In this document: in pieces, positions 18,901 through 27,239 of the stretch
Layout of the letters: each line of letters opens with the position of its first letter
Numbering within the stretch: the first letter of the stretch is position 1
Assembly: GCA_024279425.1 (NCBI GenBank)
Contig: JAJRRO010000074.1
Coordinates: forward strand, 1 to 64,000
Direction of reading: 5' to 3'
From: Bacteroidota bacterium
GTDB lineage: Bacteria; Bacteroidota; Bacteroidia; Flavobacteriales; Flavobacteriaceae
DNA length: 64,000 bases
The notes under the pieces: generated by a model
Databases searched by the model: none
What the model was told of the DNA's origin: nothing
What the model saw: the letters and a program-made list of their open reading frames with translations, nothing else
Program-made: the position numbers and the translations under genes

Positions 18901-19594
18901 ATTCCGATGCCCTTACTTGCTTAACTTTTTCGTCCTTGACAATAACCCCGTCTTTTAGGTAAATGATGCGTTTACACATATGTGCAATGTCATTTTCGTG
19001 GGTTACGACCAAAATAGTATTACCCAAGTCATTGATTTTTTGAAGGAGGTCCATCACCTCATACGAAGTTGTACTGTCCAATGCCCCTGTTGGTTCATCT
19101 GCCAAAAGCACCTTAGGTTCTGCCGCCATGGCCCTTGCAATAGCAACACGTTGCTTTTGTCCTCCTGAAAGCTCGTTGGGTAAATGTGTTGCCCACTCTT
19201 TGAGACCCACCTGTTCCAAATATTTCATGGCCCTTTCCTGACGTTCCTTTCTTGGGATTCTCTGGTAGTATAAAGGCAATGCCACATTCTCCAAGGCACT
19301 CTTGTAATTAATAAGGTTAAAGGATTGAAAAACAAAGCCTAAAAATTTATTTCTGTATTTGGCCGCTTTGGTTTCATTCAGGTTTTTAATAGGTACCCCA
19401 TCTAAGGTATATTCCCCAGAATCGGCTTCATCCAACATACCCAAAATATTAAGGAGTGTAGATTTACCTGATCCTGAAGACCCCATGATTGCCACTAGTT
19501 CACCTGATTCGGCCGTGAAGTTAATCCCTTTGAGCACGTGAAGGGAATTGCTTCCCATTTTATAGGATTTATGAAGGTCTTTTATTTCAATCAT
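18893..19594 (-). CDS. ABC transporter ATP-binding protein (MacB/LolD type)
   Basis: This 233-residue ATPase has a Walker A GSSGSGKST at about 37-45, a Q-loop at GFVFQSFNLI, the signature LSGGQKQR, Walker B VLLADEPTGALD and the switch histidine in VVTHEND. It belongs to the small stand-alone ATPases that pair with MacB/FtsX-like permeases. It is the only ATPase in an operon with four permeases, so it is inferred to energise both permease pairs. It sits between the upstream set (permeases A and B, adaptor 2) and the downstream set (permeases C and D, adaptor 1). Confidence 0.95.
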   Translation of the reverse strand: MIEIKDLHKSYKMGSNSLHVLKGINFTAESGELVAIMGSSGSGKSTLLNILGMLDEADSGEYTLDGVPIKNLNETKAAKYRNKFLGFVFQSFNLINYKSALENVALPLYYQRIPRKERQERAMKYLEQVGLKEWATHLPNELSGGQKQRVAIARAMAAEPKVLLADEPTGALDSTTSYEVMDLLQKINDLGNTILVVTHENDIAHMCKRIIYLKDGVIVKDEKVKQVRASEYV

Positions 19595-19700
19595 GTTGGT
19601 TGTATTTGTGGCTCTCTATCTTCTGTAACCACGATTCGACAATAAGACACCTAAGTTGTTGAATTGTTACAAGACTTCCTGCAAATTTTATGTTAAAAAG

Positions 19701-20813
19701 CTAGTTAGCGAATTCATCGGGCTTCACCTCGTTCCAAACCTTGATCTTATCATCTCGGCCTATCCCTGATTTGACCTCAACAAATATGCCATCGCTAATA
19801 CCCAGCTCTATGTCTTTTCGCTCAAATTTCTGGTTTCCGTTCTCAATTTCAACAAAAGGTTTTTTTGTTTTGGAATCAAATTGCAACAAGGCTTCCTTAA
19901 TTGCAAGAATGCTATCTGCACGACCAAGAATAATGGAGGCATTAGCACTCAAACCTGCACGTATGAATACGGAATCCTGCTTTTTTAGTGTTCCTTTAAT
20001 TTCAAACTGAATGGCTCCATTTTCTTCATTCCCTTTAGGGGCAATATAATCAAGTACCGCTTCGAAAACTTTGTCCTCAAAGGCACCTACGGTAATCTCT
20101 AAAGGAAGGTCCTCTGTAATTTTACCAACTTCAGATTCATCGACCTTGCCTTCAAATATCATTTTTTCAACATCGGCAATGGCCGCAATAGTGGTCCCTT
20201 CATTAAAATTATTACTCTCTATGACCTGATTACCCACTTCAACAGGCACTTCAAGTACCATACCACTTACCGTTGCACGAATCATCGTATTTGATGCGTT
20301 TCCATACCCTTTAGTTGTACCTGTCTTCACAATATCATATCGCCTATTGGCCGCACCATAGGCTTGCTTAGCTTGGTCATAAGCCACCTGCGCCCGTTCT
20401 AGGTCTACTTTGGAGATTACCCCCTTATCAAATAGGCTATTTTGACGGTCATAGTTTCGTCTTTGGTCATCAAGGCCTATTTTCACCTCATCAATACTAT
20501 TTCTTGCCTCATTCAATGCATTTAAATTGGGAACGACCTTTATACGGGCAAGTAGGTCTCCCGACTTTACGTAATCACCCCCCTCAACAAATATCTCTTC
20601 TATCACACCAGAAATATTCGGTTTTATCAGCACTTCTTCTAAGGGCAGAATACTTCCCGTTGCAACTGTCTTTTTTATTATGTTCTGTTTTGTGGGCTGT
20701 TCTGTTTTATATACAATGGGGTCTTGGGCATTTTTTTGATATAGATAATACATAGAACCGCCGAATGTTATAGCTATCACAATCAAAATGAGTATTGTTA
20801 CCGACTTTTTCAT
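19701..20813 (-). CDS. Efflux periplasmic adaptor (MacA/HlyD type), copy 2
   Basis: This 370-residue adaptor has an N-terminal helix (ILILIVIAITFGGSMYYLY), split lipoyl-like halves (IKPNISGVIEEIFVEGGDYV and ATVSGMVLEVPVEVGNQV), a coiled-coil hairpin between them and C-terminal barrels. Long blocks parallel adaptor 1, such as VATGS-LP/VPxxE, IESNNFNxGTTIA and LEITVGAFED versus LKISLGALEG. This supports duplication of an adaptor-plus-permease module. It follows permease B by 39 nt and precedes the ATPase by 106 nt. Confidence 0.93.
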   Translation of the reverse strand: MKKSVTILILIVIAITFGGSMYYLYQKNAQDPIVYKTEQPTKQNIIKKTVATGSILPLEEVLIKPNISGVIEEIFVEGGDYVKSGDLLARIKVVPNLNALNEARNSIDEVKIGLDDQRRNYDRQNSLFDKGVISKVDLERAQVAYDQAKQAYGAANRRYDIVKTGTTKGYGNASNTMIRATVSGMVLEVPVEVGNQVIESNNFNEGTTIAAIADVEKMIFEGKVDESEVGKITEDLPLEITVGAFEDKVFEAVLDYIAPKGNEENGAIQFEIKGTLKKQDSVFIRAGLSANASIILGRADSILAIKEALLQFDSKTKKPFVEIENGNQKFERKDIELGISDGIFVEVKSGIGRDDKIKVWNEVKPDEFAN

Positions 20814-20852
20814 GGTATGTTTTCCTTTATATTATTGACGTTAATTTTTCTT

Positions 20853-22112
20853 CTATTCTGTTCTTAAAGCATCTATGGGTCTTACTTTTATGGCACTTTG
20901 CGCAGGTATAAACCCTGCAAGCAGACCTGAAATCACCAAAATGGCCAAGGCGGCCACAACCACCTCTAAACCGACACTTGGGTTCAGAAACATATCAATG
21001 GGTCCATTAGCCTCCAATACGGCATTTATGCCATAAATAAACAAAGCTCCAAACGAGATGCCGGCCATTCCCGATATGATGGTCAAAAAAATGGACTCCA
21101 TTACTATCTGTAACTTAATCGACCATGGATCTTCCCCCAAGGCCCTCCGAATACCTATCTCCTTAGTACGTTCCTTCACTACAATGAGCATAATATTACT
21201 CACGCCTATCACTCCTGAGAGCAGCACTAATATTCCCACGAAATAAGCGATGAAACCCATGGCGCCAAATAAGCTTTCCACCCTGTTGTATTGTTCATAC
21301 AGATCAAAGTAACCGACGGCACGTTTATCATCTGGATGTATTTTTCGATTTTGCTTTACAATGGAAATTATTTTATCCTTTACCGCGGTAATTGAACTTC
21401 CATCGTTCGCCGTAATCGCCATCCACCCTACATTGTCTGCCCGATTGAATGCTTGGGAGAATGTGGTAAATGGAATATATATTTCCTTCATGCCCTCTTC
21501 TCCATCACCATTATTGCTTTTCTTTTTGTACGTGCCAATCACCATGAAATTGACCCCTTGGATTTTAATGTATGTGCCAATAACCTCTTCCCCTTTATCA
21601 TATAAACTCAACTTAACCCCTTCACCGATTATGGCTATTTTTCTTTTTTCATTAATATCGGATTGGTTTAAAAAACGACCTGATGTGATAGTCATGGGGT
21701 CCTGGTTAATAATTTCCGGGTAATCGCCATACACTGCAAATGCCCCAGTCTTGATACCCCTTGTGACATTATTGGCACCCTGAAATCCTCCCAACCGATT
21801 TCTTGGGGAAACAAATCGAAGGTTTGGGACATTGTCCTTTATTGCCTGGACATCATCAAGTTTATAATTATACCTCCTGCCCTTAGGTAGCCCCATATAG
21901 GCCTTGGTGGTATTTCTCGACCACATGAACATGGTGTTGGTCGCGATATCACCAAAATCTGCCCGAATACCATTCTCCAAACCCTTACCTGCAGCCAATA
22001 GAATGATCAAAATCAATATTCCCCAGAAAACACCGAATGCGGTAAGTGCTGTCCTAAACCAATTACTGGTAAGCACTTCTAATATTTCATTCCAACGATC
22101 TCTATTGAACAT
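20853..22112 (-). CDS. MacB-type ABC transporter permease B
   Basis: This 419-residue permease begins MFNRDRWNEILEVLTSNWFRT. It has a first helix (FGVFWGILILIILLAAG), a periplasmic MacB_PCD domain and three C-terminal helices around VVKERTKEIGIRRALGEDPWSI. The end of the protein (SGLLAGFIPAQSAIKVRPIDALRTE) is the conserved FtsX-family tail. Its closest paralogue in the window is permease D. It follows permease A by 16 nt. Confidence 0.92.
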   Translation of the reverse strand: MFNRDRWNEILEVLTSNWFRTALTAFGVFWGILILIILLAAGKGLENGIRADFGDIATNTMFMWSRNTTKAYMGLPKGRRYNYKLDDVQAIKDNVPNLRFVSPRNRLGGFQGANNVTRGIKTGAFAVYGDYPEIINQDPMTITSGRFLNQSDINEKRKIAIIGEGVKLSLYDKGEEVIGTYIKIQGVNFMVIGTYKKKSNNGDGEEGMKEIYIPFTTFSQAFNRADNVGWMAITANDGSSITAVKDKIISIVKQNRKIHPDDKRAVGYFDLYEQYNRVESLFGAMGFIAYFVGILVLLSGVIGVSNIMLIVVKERTKEIGIRRALGEDPWSIKLQIVMESIFLTIISGMAGISFGALFIYGINAVLEANGPIDMFLNPSVGLEVVVAALAILVISGLLAGFIPAQSAIKVRPIDALRTE

Positions 22113-22128
22113 TTTAGATTCTAATTCG

Positions 22129-23376
22129 TTACTCGTCCCTTAAAGCATCTATAACATGGATGTTCGCTGCACGCCAAGCTGGGAAAAAACCTGCGGCGGC
22201 CCCAGCGAATATCAAAACAAAAACTGTGGAAATAGCCACATTAAAATTCACCGATGGGTTTACTATATAGTCTACCTCGATATAGGGACCCAATAATTCA
22301 AGCAATCCCATACTAAAAATGAGTCCGACGAAACCTGAAATAGCCGTTACAAAAATTGATTCATGCAAAATCATACCTACAATGGACCATGGTTTTGCCC
22401 CTAATGCCTTTCGTACGCCTATTTCCCTTGTCCGCTCTTTTACTACAATCAACATGATATTACTCACCCCAACTACCCCAGCTATAATCGTGCATATGCC
22501 AACAAACCAAAAAAACAGTTTTATGCCATTCATCAAAGTGAAAAATCTTTTGACTTCTTCCAGTGTATTAAAAACATTTATGGCACTAAGGTCATCAGGG
22601 GCAACGGTATGGGCATCCTGTAAATAGCGCTTCATATCATTGGAAAACCTCATTGATTCGGCCACTGCTTGGTCAAAATTCTCAACAGGCTGTAGCGTAT
22701 AGTACAGGTTATTTATTTTATCCGAGCCGTTAAAGACCCGTTGGGCTGTAGACATAGGGATAAAAATGCGTTCCTCCTCACGTTCTCCCCCCATATCACC
22801 ATATACACCAATTATCTTGAATTTAATGCCCGATATGTCAAGATATTCGTTCAGTGGATCTTCACTGTTCTTGAAAATCTCCCTCTTGATGACATTACTG
22901 ATTACAGCAACCTTTGAAACATTCTTATGGTCATGGTAGTTAATATATCTACCTTGAGACATATACTGATTTTCAACAAATTGAAACCCATCATGAACCC
23001 CCTGCACACTATAGCCAACGGATTCTTTCTTATAATTGACCTGTGCATTGCTAACAAATAAATTGGCAGACTTATCTTTTAAAACCTCTGAAAACTTGGA
23101 TTCTATAAAATCGTAGTTCTCATTGCGTATTTGTATAGGGCGGCCAGGATTTAATCCCTTGTGCTCTTTAGTGGTCACTTGCGTCCAAACTATAATACGG
23201 TTGGAGGCATCTTCTTCAAATTCCTGGGCAATACCATTCTGCATACCCTGCCCAAAACCCAATAATATCACAAGAATAAAAATACCTGAAGCCACAGAAA
23301 GTCCTGTTAGGAAGGTTCGTAGCTTATTTTTACGGATAGTGTCAAATATTTCCTGCCATCTCTCGATGTCGAACAT
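22129..23376 (-). CDS. MacB-type ABC transporter permease A, first gene of operon
   Basis: The ATG at 23376 (MFDIERWQEIFDTIRKNKLRTF) is preferred, because the longer frame needs TTG and adds ten residues absent from the paralogues. The product has about 415 residues with a first helix, a periplasmic MacB_PCD domain, and C-terminal helices around VVKERTREIGVRKALGAKPWSI. It is the first gene of the operon and lies 24 nt from a perfect inverted repeat that may be an operator. Its closest paralogue is permease C. Confidence 0.91.
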   Translation of the reverse strand: MFDIERWQEIFDTIRKNKLRTFLTGLSVASGIFILVILLGFGQGMQNGIAQEFEEDASNRIIVWTQVTTKEHKGLNPGRPIQIRNENYDFIESKFSEVLKDKSANLFVSNAQVNYKKESVGYSVQGVHDGFQFVENQYMSQGRYINYHDHKNVSKVAVISNVIKREIFKNSEDPLNEYLDISGIKFKIIGVYGDMGGEREEERIFIPMSTAQRVFNGSDKINNLYYTLQPVENFDQAVAESMRFSNDMKRYLQDAHTVAPDDLSAINVFNTLEEVKRFFTLMNGIKLFFWFVGICTIIAGVVGVSNIMLIVVKERTREIGVRKALGAKPWSIVGMILHESIFVTAISGFVGLIFSMGLLELLGPYIEVDYIVNPSVNFNVAISTVFVLIFAGAAAGFFPAWRAANIHVIDALRDE

Positions 23377-23400
23377 AGGATTGATTTTGATTGATGATAA

Positions 23401-23421
23401 ATACAATGGTTGTCATTGTAT
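23401..23421. promoter_or_regulatory. Perfect inverted repeat, candidate operator of the efflux operon
   Basis: ATACAATG-gttgt-CATTGTAT has 8-bp perfect arms and a 5-nt spacer, and is centred about 35 nt before the first permease ATG. Such dyads upstream of efflux operons are often bound by TetR- or PadR-type repressors. No regulator gene lies next to it, so the binding protein is unknown. Confidence 0.45.
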
Positions 23422-23494
23422 AACCATAGGACTACTGGCCATCAATAATGTTACAGTTTAACTCTAAAAAAAAAGTTAAAAATCACACCTTGAA

Positions 23495-23710
23495 CTAAGT
23501 CTTCATTTTTCGATAAATAAAATAGAAGAGTCCTCCTACCAAGATGTATGGAACCGCCATTAGGTATACGATACCATTATTTATGCCTTCTGCTGTAGCA
23601 GTATTGCCCCCACTTTCCAAAACTGCCCTACACATCGCGCACTGGGCCTCCGAATTTTCGGGAACAAACAGAAACAAAATAAGCAATACGAAGATATATC
23701 GACTTTTCAT
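23495..23710 (-). CDS. Small membrane protein with periplasmic CxxC
   Basis: This 71-residue protein has a hydrophobic N-terminus (YIFVLLILFLFVPENSEAQ), probably a cleaved signal peptide. CAMC follows directly, and a C-terminal helix (VYLMAVPYILVGGLFYFIY) ends in a basic tail. Cleavage would leave the CxxC at the extreme mature N-terminus, outside the membrane. It is the last gene of the SCO/DUF420 cluster and abuts DUF420 with no gap. That context suggests a role in copper or cytochrome oxidase assembly, which is inference. No characterised family is recognised. Confidence 0.75.
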   Translation of the reverse strand: MKSRYIFVLLILFLFVPENSEAQCAMCRAVLESGGNTATAEGINNGIVYLMAVPYILVGGLFYFIYRKMKT

Positions 23711-24244
23711 TTAGCTAGAATAATAGGGTGATATCATAACATAAACCACTACCCCGGATATGGCAACATAAAACCATAGGGGGAATGCTATCTTTGCCAA
23801 TGCCCTATGTTCTTTAAACTTTTTTAAATACGCCCGGGCATAGGTTCTAAGAACCAAAGGAATAATGACGATTGACAAAATTATGTGGGAAATCAAAATA
23901 AAATAATACGCGTATTTAACAAGACCCTCACCCCCAAAGACCGTTGAATCCGATGTCATATGATAAGCAATGTACATAAGTAAAAAAACAACCGAAAGAC
24001 CAATACAGATCGTCATTAGTTTTTGATGTAGCTCCCTTCTGCCATTTTTAATGGCCCAAACGGCTACGACGAGTACAATTGCAGTCAACCCATTGACTGA
24101 AGCGTAGATTGGTGGCAAAAAGGACAATGGTTCTACATTTGGAATTTTCACACCAAAAAGAGCAGCAACCACTAGCGGGATTAGTATAGAAACCGCGGTG
24201 ATCATTCTATTGAATTTCTTCTCCCTCAATATGCTAGGATCCAC
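23711..24244 (-). CDS. DUF420 membrane protein (cytochrome oxidase assembly)
   Basis: This 177-residue integral membrane protein with about five helices belongs to DUF420, a family that includes the Gram-positive oxidase assembly factor CtaM. Conserved histidines are seen in GRRELHQKLM, YIAYHMTSD and LISHIILS, as in the family. The start is GTG at 24244, 5 nt after the SCO stop codon; no in-frame ATG lies upstream before that stop. It sits directly after the SCO copper chaperone gene, consistent with a role in building the aa3-type oxidase encoded elsewhere in this window. Confidence 0.88.
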   Translation of the reverse strand: MDPSILREKKFNRMITAVSILIPLVVAALFGVKIPNVEPLSFLPPIYASVNGLTAIVLVVAVWAIKNGRRELHQKLMTICIGLSVVFLLMYIAYHMTSDSTVFGGEGLVKYAYYFILISHIILSIVIIPLVLRTYARAYLKKFKEHRALAKIAFPLWFYVAISGVVVYVMISPYYSS

Positions 24245-24249
24245 TATAT

Positions 24250-24975
24250 CTACTCTTTTAATAATTTATATATATCTTCCTTTAGCACCGATATTTGTTC
24301 TTTTTCGCCTTCACTGCTCGTTCCTTGGCCCTCTGTAATTGTTCCTCTGTAATAAATAATGGGGTTACCAAAATCATCAACCCTTGATCGCAGATATCCA
24401 TTTTTGTCTATCAGTGCAAAAAGACCAGAGTGCTCAAATCCTCCTGGAGCATCCGGCATTTCAGAAACAAAAATATTGAATCCCTTGTTCGCCAAATCAT
24501 ATATAGCTTCTTGGCTTCCTGTCATCAGATGCCAATCAAGGTTTACTATTCCATGTTTCTCTGCATATTCCTTTAGGACCTTCGGGGTATCATATTGGGG
24601 AGCAATTGTAAAGGAAGCGACTCCAAAATCTTTGGACGTCTTGAATTCTTCTTGAGCATTGACCAAGTTCTCTGTCATTATTGGGCAAATCGAGGGGCAC
24701 GAGGTGAAGAAAAACTCAACGATAAATACCTTTCCAAAATAATCTCTCTCTGTTATGACCAGACTATCTTGATCGATGAATTCAAAAGAAGGTACTTTTC
24801 TTTTTTTTCCGTCCAACATAATATAGGCCAACTCAGCTGTATTGTCCTTTAGATTCATCCTATCGCTCTCAACCACTTTGCCAGTTTTAAGACGATCAAC
24901 GATCTTTGGCACAAACAGTATCCCGAAAACCAATATTACCAATGAAACCCAGACATAGGTATATTTATTCTTCAT
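24250..24975 (-). CDS. SCO family copper chaperone
   Basis: This 241-residue protein has an N-terminal membrane anchor (VWVSLVILVFGILFVP) and a thioredoxin-like SCO1/SenC domain. The copper-binding CxxxC is present in FFFTSCPSICPIMTEN and the third ligand in GGFEHSGLFALIDKNG. SCO proteins metallate the CuA site of oxidase subunit II from the periplasmic side. Its ATG overlaps the stop of the preceding gene (TAATG), which encodes a cysteine-free protein of similar layout, so the two are translationally coupled. Confidence 0.95.
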   Translation of the reverse strand: MKNKYTYVWVSLVILVFGILFVPKIVDRLKTGKVVESDRMNLKDNTAELAYIMLDGKKRKVPSFEFIDQDSLVITERDYFGKVFIVEFFFTSCPSICPIMTENLVNAQEEFKTSKDFGVASFTIAPQYDTPKVLKEYAEKHGIVNLDWHLMTGSQEAIYDLANKGFNIFVSEMPDAPGGFEHSGLFALIDKNGYLRSRVDDFGNPIIYYRGTITEGQGTSSEGEKEQISVLKEDIYKLLKE

Positions 24976-25607
24976 TACTTTTGCCGGTTTGCATTGTTCT
25001 TTTTTAAGGCCATTCGATATTCCGCCAAAATGATTTTTACATCATCTTCCATTTTATTGTTCAATTCAGAAACCGAAGTTGTATTGAAACCAAACTTAGT
25101 GCCTTGGTCCTCATCATCGGTTCGACCTCTTAAATTGCCGTCTTTATCAATAATAAAAACATATGGGGTCGCCAAATTCTCATCCAATGAAAGGTCAGTT
25201 TTCAAGGAATCGAAAAAAGCGTTTATCTGTTCGGAATCTGCAAAAACAAAATTCCACTTAGCTATATTGGTAAAACTACCCAACTCCTTTTTAAGTTTTG
25301 ACACCTTATCTTCGTTCCCTTCTGGCACCAACATAACAAACTGGAAATCATTAAACTCATAAAATCGTTTGTAGATTTTTTGGTTCAAATTAAAGGCACC
25401 ACCCTTTCGACGTTCAATATCACTTCCCAAAAACCCAAGTATGGTAATCTTATTGTCCAAAACAACCTTAGCATCTATATCCGAAATATCGGCAACATTC
25501 TCAGTCAATATGGGTAGTTTTCCAAAGTTATTGATCCCTGAAGCGAAGAAAAGATAGGCCACAATGGGCATTACAAAAAGCACTACTAAAACAAAAGTCT
25601 TTTTCAT
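24975..25607 (-). CDS. Cysteine-free SCO-like membrane-anchored protein
   Basis: This 210-residue protein has an N-terminal hydrophobic anchor (TFVLVVLFVMPIVAYLFF) and a domain patterned like a thioredoxin/SCO fold: ITILGFLGSDIERRKGG where the SCO CxxxC loop would fall, then TPYVFIIDKDGNLRGRTDDED. I see no cysteine anywhere in it, so it cannot bind copper or do redox chemistry through the usual motif. It is fused in translation to the true SCO gene by a TAATG overlap. A partner or regulator of SCO in CuA assembly is a reasonable inference; assignment to the fold is by pattern only. Confidence 0.7.
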   Translation of the reverse strand: MKKTFVLVVLFVMPIVAYLFFASGINNFGKLPILTENVADISDIDAKVVLDNKITILGFLGSDIERRKGGAFNLNQKIYKRFYEFNDFQFVMLVPEGNEDKVSKLKKELGSFTNIAKWNFVFADSEQINAFFDSLKTDLSLDENLATPYVFIIDKDGNLRGRTDDEDQGTKFGFNTTSVSELNNKMEDDVKIILAEYRMALKKNNANRQK

Positions 25608-25675
25608 TTTCGATAAGATGACCGGTTTTCAGGCAAATCAATATTAGTGTAGCATTGAATTCAGCACTGACAAAA

Positions 25676-25710
25676 ATAAAAAAGACGGTGCTAAAACCGT
25701 CTTTTTATTC
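25676..25710 (-). terminator. Hairpin terminator after oxidase subunit IV gene
   Basis: The stem aaagacggt/accgtcttt (25681-25689 and 25696-25704) encloses a 6-nt loop, with A/T runs on both sides. It lies about 30 nt after the subunit IV stop, reading leftward. Confidence 0.85.
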
Positions 25711-25735
25711 TGTTAATTATACGTTTTTATCTTAC

Positions 25736-26119
25736 TTAGAAATTCCAAGTTACAAATCCATCCTTAAAGACATTGTAAATATAATCGGCTTCAAAAAGCA
25801 ATATAAATAACAAATAAGCCACTAGGAAGATCGGCGTCCAAACTATGGCCCTTCGCAAGGCACTTTTTTCATCTCTCAAGTGCATAAAGTCCCAAGCGAT
25901 ATAATAGGCCTTGACCAAGGTCAAAATAATGAATATCCAATTCAATATTTTCATTCCCAAGAAAGTAGTACCCGTCAGTGCCTTGGGTTTGGTGATACCC
26001 AAAGACACTTCTATAGCGGTTACAATGGTTAAAAAGATAAGAATACCCCAAATTTTTTGGGTATTGGACTTGAATTTTAAAAGTCCTCTGAAAATTTCCA
26101 ACTTGTGTGCGTCTGCCAT
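25736..26119 (-). CDS. Cytochrome c oxidase subunit IV family protein
   Basis: This 127-residue protein has three predicted membrane helices (IWGILIFLTIVTAIEVSLG, ILNWIFIILTLVKAYYIAWDFM, IFLVAYLLFILLFEADYI). The motif KAYYIAWDFMHL is typical of the Bacteroidetes subunit IV (CtaF-like) family. It is a small accessory subunit of the heme-copper oxidase in the inner membrane. It is the last gene of ctaB-coxIII-coxIII-coxIV, 51 nt after the second subunit III gene, and is followed by a terminator. Confidence 0.9.
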   Translation of the reverse strand: MADAHKLEIFRGLLKFKSNTQKIWGILIFLTIVTAIEVSLGITKPKALTGTTFLGMKILNWIFIILTLVKAYYIAWDFMHLRDEKSALRRAIVWTPIFLVAYLLFILLFEADYIYNVFKDGFVTWNF

Positions 26120-26170
26120 GCTAAATAATATTAATAATGTACTTCTGTTTCCAAGGAAACATCAAAACGT

Positions 26171-27145
26171 TTATACCAAATAAAAGAAGGTGAATACAAA
26201 TACCCAAACTAAATCTACAAAGTGCCAATACAAACCTACTTTTTCAACCATCTCGTAGTGACCTCTTTTCTCATATGTGCCTAAGGCGACATTGAAGAAA
26301 ATGATAAGATTGATCAATACCCCAGAGAAAACGTGAAAACCGTGAAAACCGGTTATGAAGAAAAAGAAATCCGCGAACAACCTATTACCATATTCATTGT
26401 GGATAAGGTTTGCCCCCTCGACAACTTGGACCGCACTTTGAAGTTTTGACAATGATTCTTGCCTAGAAAGCACCATTTTTTCCCCTTCGGCATCTATAGT
26501 TTCTGTTCTTACAACAATATTTGAGTTGGCCTTAAAACCTTCTATCACCTCATTCACGGTATAACTTGGCCGATACCCCTCATCATAAAACCAAATTCCA
26601 TTTTTACTTTCATGAGCGACACGATCTCCTGGAATGGTTTTTGCAAAGTCGTTCAATGCGGCTCGTTCACCAGTATCAGTTTTTACAAACTGTAATATCC
26701 TGCCGCCCTTGGTTTCGACAGCACCGTAATCACCGTTGATAAACGTCGCCCATTCCCAGGCCTGTGAACCAACGAAAATGGCTCCACCAATAATGGTAAG
26801 AAACATGTACCAAATAACACTATTCTTCTTCATTCTATGGCCCGCATCAACGGCAAGTACCATTGTCACTGAAGACATAATCAGAATAAAGGTCATGAAT
26901 GCGACATAATACATGGGGTAATTACCATGAAAGAAAGGCACATGCGTAAACACCTCATCCGCAATTGGCCATGTCTCTATAAATTTGAATCTTGAAAAGC
27001 CATATGCAGCTAAAAACCCTGAAAATGTCAAAGCATCTGACACCAAGAAAAACCACATCATTAATTTGCCGTAGCTCGCTCCTAAAGGTCTGTTACCACC
27101 TCCCCAAGCGTTTTCTTCCGCGCCTGTTGTTATCGTAGAATCCAT
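26171..27145 (-). CDS. Cytochrome c oxidase subunit III with large soluble insert
   Basis: This 324-residue subunit III homologue has N-terminal helices (about 30-155) with YGKLMMWFFLVSDALTFSGFLAAYG and GSQAWEWATFI. C-terminal helices contain FFFFITGFHGFHVFSGVLINL and GLYWHFVDLVWVFVFTFFYL, the hallmark of the family. Between them lies about 100 hydrophilic residues (about 155-255) absent from the minimal subunit. Its role is to stabilise the catalytic subunit and proton uptake. It is paired with a second, shorter subunit III gene upstream. Confidence 0.93.
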   Translation of the reverse strand: MDSTITTGAEENAWGGGNRPLGASYGKLMMWFFLVSDALTFSGFLAAYGFSRFKFIETWPIADEVFTHVPFFHGNYPMYYVAFMTFILIMSSVTMVLAVDAGHRMKKNSVIWYMFLTIIGGAIFVGSQAWEWATFINGDYGAVETKGGRILQFVKTDTGERAALNDFAKTIPGDRVAHESKNGIWFYDEGYRPSYTVNEVIEGFKANSNIVVRTETIDAEGEKMVLSRQESLSKLQSAVQVVEGANLIHNEYGNRLFADFFFFITGFHGFHVFSGVLINLIIFFNVALGTYEKRGHYEMVEKVGLYWHFVDLVWVFVFTFFYLV

Positions 27146-27239
27146 AAAAAATTATCGTATAATTAGAATGTGCACAAATTTACATTTTTTTAGACCACAG
27201 AAAAGTCAAATATTAAGAAATCAAAAATTTATTGAAAAT

